From NCBI GenBank assembly GCA_020436935.1, contig JAGQWX010000004.1, forward strand, positions 53,226-117,225: a stretch of 64,000 nt of DNA, given 5' to 3'. Shown here piece by piece: positions 59,101 to 64,000 of this stretch. The DNA comes from Saprospiraceae bacterium (GTDB lineage Bacteria > Bacteroidota > Bacteroidia > Chitinophagales > Saprospiraceae). A program made the translations under genes and the position numbers. The stretch's first letter is position 1. Every line of letters begins with the position of its first letter. Under the pieces are notes generated by a model. The model did not search any database. It worked only from the letters and a program-made list of their open reading frames with translations, and was not told the origin of the DNA.

Positions 59101-60436
59101 GCCACTTCAATTTATAAATGTTTGAAGCAATGATTTGCCCCTGCTCAAGCCCGACCTCATTGTCTTGCGGAGTATGAATTCCTCCATAAAATCTTGAGTT
59201 GGCCGTTTCTCTGGCAATATCCCAAAAACTTTCATAAGTCCTTGCCGTAAATGGCGTATTACGGAGCTTATCCGGCTTTCTTCCTACGTGTGTGATGTCT
59301 ACAATGTGCATCGAATCACCCAGTGCGTGTGAAAGAATAGTGGCACATGCAGCAGCCTGAATGGCATGACCTGATGGGAAAGCGGGAAATGGTGGGTCGG
59401 GCCAAAAAGATTCCCATTGCACATCGACGTGCTCATTGATAAAAGTATTGGGTCTTTCGCTAAAAAAATGATATTTCCATTTCCAACAATTGATGAAAGC
59501 ATCTGCGAGTGACATACCGAGTTCTGCGTACATCCTGGCCATTTCTATGGCTGATAAATCCTTTTGTTCGAGGGCCAGTGTCGCCAAAAAGTATGAGTGA
59601 CCGGGTGGTGTATAGGTTTCATCGGGGTCATCACCCCACCATACAGCAGCTTTTTTGTCGTCGTCGGTCAATTCATTTTTCTTATGGTAGACTGCCATAA
59701 ATTGCTCGTAGTATGGCGATCCGGGAATGGTATCGAAAGGAATGAAATCTGGGAGGGGTAAGTTTTGATTATCTTTTGAGAAGGTCCTGTTCTCACCCCA
59801 ATGTGGGTGGAGTGGAAATCTTGAAAAGGACTGACCGTAAAGCGGTGGTTTCCAACATCCGGGAAAAGACTTATTTTCAAGTGACTTATCAAAATTTTTA
59901 AGATAAGCCCTGTGACCTTTATCGGTTTTGGCCCAATCAAAAATAGTCGTAGCAATCTCTTGCCCGAGCTTCCTCGAGTCGTTCAAAGTTTTTTCGGAGG
60001 ATCCCATTGCCTTTCTGGAATTGAAAATCAAAGCTTCAAGGCTGTCAATTTTTATGACATTGCTGTCAGCTGTTTGGATGTATAAGTTTTTCAACATAAA
60101 GGCATGACCCGAATTCATGACCTCCATCCAGTCATATATCTTGTCGGATTCAGGTTTAGGTAAATTTTCCAAACCATTGAGCTGATTTTCCATAGAGATG
60201 TAACCTGGGCTCCCATGAACCAGCGTTTCATACATGGTGAGTCCCAAATACCCAAGACATCTCGATGCATAAGTAGGAGAATTGCCTTTGGTATTTTTAG
60301 TGATTTCCAGACTCAGTTTAGCCCAGTCGAGACAAATTTCTTTATCGCTTTTTGCAATTGTAGCTTCTCGCTCTTTACAGCCTGACAATACAGATAAAGT
60401 CAAAGCCACCAAGAGCCAAACTTTATTGAATTTCAT
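59093..60436 (-). CDS. Vanadium-dependent haloperoxidase / PAP2-type lipoprotein
   Basis: A 447-aa lipoprotein (lipobox LSGC, Cys20). All three vanadate/phosphate-binding motifs are intact: KX6RP (KYHFFSERP, about 320-328), PSGH (354-357) and SRX5HX3D (SRFYGGIHTPQD, 414-425). This is the active site shared by vanadium haloperoxidases and class A acid phosphatases; the long helical N-terminus fits the haloperoxidase-like group. It may halogenate or oxidise organic substrates, or act as a phosphatase; the sequence cannot decide. I prefer the ATG at 60436, seven codons inside a longer frame, because it gives a clean leader. It overlaps the upstream ASPIC gene by 14 bp. Confidence 0.87.
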
Positions 60437-63400
60437 AACACAACACTTTTTTATCATTTACACCCAGCACCACCCTGTCTCCTAAAATGAAGCCACTTCT
60501 TACATCCCCGGATACATTCAAACCTGATGATTGCTGAGAAATATATTTCATCAAACCTTTTCCATCATTCAAAAGCAATACGCCCTGATTGGCGTCCATC
60601 TTTCCCAAACGCAATTTGATCTTTTCGTCATTGCCGAACAAGAGCAGATCATGGTGTCCGTCCTTGTTGAAATCTGATATCAAAATCAAATGAACAGGTG
60701 CATACTGAGCTTCAATTGGCAGTTGGGTCAATTGATATTTTTTATTTCCACTTTGGCTCAACAAAACAACCGTTCTTAATTCTGCCACGCTTTTGGTTTC
60801 CAAGCCATCAATGATGTCCTTAGAGAAAACATCCGTGAACTGAGCTTCGGCAAACTTCTCATATGAATTAAATTTCTGCTTTAATTTAGGCAATTGCCCC
60901 ATCATTTCGTCCCTGGAAGCAAAAGGATATGCCTTACCTCCATTGTAATAGGTAAGTATTGGGTCCACCGATCCATTCTTGTCAACATCCCCAAAATACA
61001 ATGACAATGGTTCTTCCAGACTAGCATGCAGTTGTGAGTTAAGCCCAAGATTTCCTAATATCAAATCGGGTATTTTATCTGCGTTCAAATCTGCAATTGT
61101 GATGGTGTTCCATAGGCCGGACAGTGATTTTGTATCAATAAAATCTTCTGTTTTATCCAACCACTTTCCATTTTCCGCAACAAAAATTTTGGGTTTCGTC
61201 CACAAGCCAACAAGAATCAACTCTTTTTTGCCGTCATTGTCCAAATCTGCCCATTTCGCATCGGTGATCCGGGTATTTTTTTCCCAATTGGGGAATGTTG
61301 TATTGAATTTCTCCTGAAAACTTCCATTGCCGGAATTGATATACAGCTTGTTTTCTGCGACTTCCGGGTATCTGCCCGGAATATACCCGCCAAAAGTCAA
61401 TATGTCATCTTTCCCATCAGCATTGGCATCCAGGACCAAAGTTGAACGGTTATCGGAAGGTAAGTCATCGTTGAATGTTGTTGATTTTGTAAAGCCTCCT
61501 TTGCCATTTCCAATATAAATGCGATCACTGAGCACAGGATCATTGGTAGCCAATAATCCATATCCACCACTGGCAATGAAAACATCCGGAAATCCATCTG
61601 CATTAAAATCTCCCGTAACGATAGATGCATCAGCAAATGCCTTGTCTTTTTCAAAGTCAGCAACCAGGCTTTTCTTAAAATTTCTTCCGACTTCGCCCAA
61701 ATATAAACTAGCCGGCTGGTCTTTACCTCCGCCTATTATTAAATCATTTTTACCATCAAGATTAAAGTCTGCCGTAGCCATACAGGGGCCAAAATAGCTG
61801 GGTGAAGAAAACAACATCGGTTGTCGGTTGTAATCGTTGATATTTTCCTGTCGATGTACAAAATCCAAACAAGCTATGGGTTTGAAAGTACTGGAGGCAA
61901 AACGTGAATTTGGATTTTTGGTGGATTCTGCCTCATGCTCTTCGATGATGGTCCTTGAATTGACAGCAACATCCTTTATGAGCTGATATTTCCCTGAATT
62001 CCATAAAACCTCAATACTGTCTGCTTTCCCTTGATTCAAGCCGAAATGTAAAATTGGGCTTACCGAACTCAAATAAGCGCGGGCTGGCATCTGCAACATG
62101 GTCTGCTGGCTACCACCACTATGCACTATTACCCTACAGCCAATTCCCATAAGATTTGGAGGATTGCCTTTCAATTGTATTTGAATATAATTGTTTTGCT
62201 TCTTTTCAGAAACAAGGTTCTTCATGATGAAGGCTTCTTTATTGATGTTATTTACAATGAGGTCAAGGTCACCGTCATTATCAAGATCTGCATAAGCAGC
62301 ACCATTGCTGTTGGATGGCTGAGCGATACCCCATGAATTGGTTACATTAGTAAATTGACCAATTCCATTGTTATGAAACAATTGATTTTCAATATCAGAT
62401 GCTGGCATATTGTTGATGATTTCGAGTACATCTTCCCTCTGGAGTCTGCCTTTTGATGCCACATAATTTTCCATATAATTGATAAAATCAAGATTGGTAT
62501 AATCGCGCAGATAACCATTGGTAATGTAAAGGTCTTTGAATCCATCATTGTCATAATCCGCGATCAGAGGCGCCCAGGACCAATCGGTATTGGATATGCC
62601 TGTGATTTGACCAATTTCAGCAAATCTGCCATTTCCCGTATTGACCTGGAGCATGTTTCTCATCAGTTGATCATGAAAGCCACTCCTTTTGTTCTCTTCG
62701 TATTTATTGTAATTGTCAGGGGCCATCAAGAGTTTTTGCCGCTTTTCGTCCCTGGGCAACATATCCAGTGTCACAATATCGTCCATACCATCATTGTTGA
62801 TGTCAGCTACGTCATTGCCCATTGAAAATTGACTGTTGTGCCCAAGATAAGTGCTTATTTCGTTGGCAAATCCTTTGCCTTGTTTGTTGATGTATACATA
62901 ATCAGGAACAGCATAATCATTGGAGACATAAAAATCATACCAGCCATCGTTGTTGAAATCGCCGACACCTAAACCAAGACCATATGATAAGACCGAACCA
63001 TTGATGCCAAAGGATTGGGTTTTGTCCACATATTTTTCTCCTTCTTTGACAAAATATCTCAGACCCATGTCAGGGCTATCCTGATTGAATAATTCCGCTG
63101 TACCTGATTCGTTGAGCAGTGGCAGGTTCTTGGGATTGTGGTTGAGCAGCAATACTTCAAGTGATCCATTTTTGTCGAAGTCAAAAAAGTATGCCTGATT
63201 GGTGAAAGCTCGACTATCGAGTCCATATGCCTCCGCCATGTCTTCAAATTGTGGAATGCCTTCAGCATCATTGCCCTTGTTGACAAAAAGTTGGTTTTTT
63301 CTTTTCTCCTCTGGCATTGCTCCCGAATATGAAAGGTAAATGTCTGGAAGTCCATCACTGTTGATGTCTACTACAGTTGCTCCTGTCTTCCATGGCCCTG

Positions 63401-63761
63401 GTCTTCCTGCAACACCTGCCTTTGTACTTACATCCCTGAAGCTGAAGTTGTGCTCATTTAAATACAACTTGCATTCGGTCATATTTGCTGTAAAATAGAT
63501 GTCAATCCATCCATCATTATTGAAATCTGCGGTCACAACACCACCGCCGTTGTAGAAATATTCATACATCAGGATGTTGGTATTGAGGCCTTCATCCAGA
63601 TAATTATTAAATAAAACGCCTGACATGGAAGAAGGGACATATTCAAACATTGCCTCCTCAATATTTGCTGATGTTTTGGCCATATCTTCAGCGCGCTCAC
63701 CTCCACAGCCAAAAAATAGAATTAAAAATGCGTATGTGACTAACGTAAATAAAGGTCTCAA
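60423..63761 (-). CDS. Large FG-GAP/ASPIC (CRTAC1-like) lipoprotein
   Basis: A 1112-aa protein. The leader MRPLFTLVTYAFLILFFGC has a lipobox with Cys19; TTG at 63761 is the only start that yields it. Many FG-GAP/VCBS blades are visible (VTADFNNDGWIDIYF; VVDINSDGLPDIYL; DIVTLDMLPRDEKRQ; AYADLDNDGDLDLIV). An ASPIC/UnbV-like segment lies in mid-protein (IGCRVIVHSGGSQQT, LHFGLNQG), followed by a second propeller. This two-propeller form is common downstream of SusCD genes. Ligand unknown. It overlaps the haloperoxidase gene. Confidence 0.9.
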   Translation of the reverse strand: MRPLFTLVTYAFLILFFGCGGERAEDMAKTSANIEEAMFEYVPSSMSGVLFNNYLDEGLNTNILMYEYFYNGGGVVTADFNNDGWIDIYFTANMTECKLYLNEHNFSFRDVSTKAGVAGRPGPWKTGATVVDINSDGLPDIYLSYSGAMPEEKRKNQLFVNKGNDAEGIPQFEDMAEAYGLDSRAFTNQAYFFDFDKNGSLEVLLLNHNPKNLPLLNESGTAELFNQDSPDMGLRYFVKEGEKYVDKTQSFGINGSVLSYGLGLGVGDFNNDGWYDFYVSNDYAVPDYVYINKQGKGFANEISTYLGHNSQFSMGNDVADINNDGMDDIVTLDMLPRDEKRQKLLMAPDNYNKYEENKRSGFHDQLMRNMLQVNTGNGRFAEIGQITGISNTDWSWAPLIADYDNDGFKDLYITNGYLRDYTNLDFINYMENYVASKGRLQREDVLEIINNMPASDIENQLFHNNGIGQFTNVTNSWGIAQPSNSNGAAYADLDNDGDLDLIVNNINKEAFIMKNLVSEKKQNNYIQIQLKGNPPNLMGIGCRVIVHSGGSQQTMLQMPARAYLSSVSPILHFGLNQGKADSIEVLWNSGKYQLIKDVAVNSRTIIEEHEAESTKNPNSRFASSTFKPIACLDFVHRQENINDYNRQPMLFSSPSYFGPCMATADFNLDGKNDLIIGGGKDQPASLYLGEVGRNFKKSLVADFEKDKAFADASIVTGDFNADGFPDVFIASGGYGLLATNDPVLSDRIYIGNGKGGFTKSTTFNDDLPSDNRSTLVLDANADGKDDILTFGGYIPGRYPEVAENKLYINSGNGSFQEKFNTTFPNWEKNTRITDAKWADLDNDGKKELILVGLWTKPKIFVAENGKWLDKTEDFIDTKSLSGLWNTITIADLNADKIPDLILGNLGLNSQLHASLEEPLSLYFGDVDKNGSVDPILTYYNGGKAYPFASRDEMMGQLPKLKQKFNSYEKFAEAQFTDVFSKDIIDGLETKSVAELRTVVLLSQSGNKKYQLTQLPIEAQYAPVHLILISDFNKDGHHDLLLFGNDEKIKLRLGKMDANQGVLLLNDGKGLMKYISQQSSGLNVSGDVRSGFILGDRVVLGVNDKKVLCYEIQ

Positions 63762-63867
63762 GACAGATAAAATTTATTTCAGAAATATAAAGCCACCAAA
63801 TGAATTATTCCAACTTGGTGACATAAATCCTCATTTGCTTCTTGTGGTGGTTTTAAGTAAAATGAAA

Positions 63868-63890
63868 TGCGCTTACAAAATGTAAGCGCA
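63868..63890 (-). terminator. Intrinsic terminator after SusD gene
   Basis: TGCGCTTACA and TGTAAGCGCA form a perfect 10-bp stem with loop AAA. Read on the minus strand, a T-rich stretch (TTTCATTTTACTT) follows the hairpin. It lies 42 bp beyond the SusD stop and about 107 bp before the next minus-strand gene, so it may end or attenuate the SusD transcript. Confidence 0.7.
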
Positions 63891-63932
63891 ATCCATCGTT
63901 AAAGTTATAAATGTAGTTAAAGTAAAACTCAA

Positions 63933-64000
63933 TTAGTAACCAGGGTTTTGTACAAGATTTGTGTTTCGGAACATTTCATCTCTATCCAATGGTCTGAAAT
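63933..64000 (-). CDS. SusD/RagB-like protein, C-terminal end (partial)
   Basis: The last 21 complete codons before TAA read FRPLDRDEMFRNTNLVQNPG then Y, with the LQNPGY-style ending common to SusD/RagB proteins, the lipoprotein partner of SusC in glycan uptake. The rest of the gene lies beyond the window. It is upstream of, and in line with, the ASPIC/haloperoxidase/GH2/GH36 operon. Confidence 0.8.
   Translation of the reverse strand, partial: FRPLDRDEMFRNTNLVQNPGY

Overview
The window looks like a chromosomal segment of a Bacteroidota bacterium, most likely in the Saprospiria/Chitinophagia direction; this placement is inferred from content and not from a marker gene. Supporting signs are a type IX secretion tail on a DUF1501 protein, the C-terminus of a SusD/RagB protein at the right edge, ASPIC/FG-GAP (CRTAC1-like) proteins, a Bacteroidota-style promoter (TTTG, 19 bp, TAnnTTTG) before topA, a large alpha-2-macroglobulin, weak ribosome binding sites and several TTG starts. 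I see no rRNA, tRNA, phage or CRISPR locus.

Layout. 1-1038: a tandem array of about 104-bp units with an invariant near-palindromic core; it is cut by the left edge. 1152-7822: priA, sbcD, sbcC (replication restart and DNA-end processing). 7843-10436 (minus): a DnaQ-type exonuclease coupled to a cNMP/CBS/DUF294 protein. 10703-11361: a VapBC-type toxin-antitoxin pair. 11604-19568: a secreted M28 peptidase, a DUF1800/DUF1501 pair, an NDH-2 type NADH dehydrogenase and a TRAP-type solute-binding lipoprotein. 19668-26276: a phosphodiesterase, pterin genes (PTPS/QueD and folE), fabD, yqgE, an ABC-F ATPase, pyrF and a NifU-like protein. 26518-41368: a large alpha-2-macroglobulin, a membrane VWA-like protein, a small outer-membrane-like protein, a GH2 enzyme, a MazG-like protein, an esterase and an ABC exporter. 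41743-46457: topA and an OstA-like protein.

46454-64000 is a sugar region. One minus-strand operon carries a DUF1080 lipoprotein, KDPGal aldolase, galactonate dehydratase, 2-dehydro-3-deoxygalactonokinase and an FAD oxidoreductase, i.e. the lower De Ley-Doudoroff galactose pathway. Divergent from it is a Nudix-fold regulator that has lost most of the catalytic Nudix residues. Converging on the regulator is a second long minus-strand operon: SusD (edge), a 1112-aa FG-GAP/ASPIC lipoprotein, a vanadium-haloperoxidase/PAP2-type lipoprotein, a second ASPIC protein, a GH2 beta-galactosidase and a GH36 alpha-galactosidase. Together these look like capture and hydrolysis of a galactose-containing glycan outside the inner membrane, followed by oxidative galactose breakdown inside. 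The haloperoxidase/ASPIC part has no assigned role.

Three intergenic spaces hold a small dispersed element (171-231 bp) with related terminal inverted repeats (TATACT...) and a central hairpin that shows a compensatory base-pair change. A single-ended remnant of the same family abuts yqgE. The best candidates for undescribed biology are the 104-bp array, this element family, and the SusD/ASPIC/haloperoxidase cluster.
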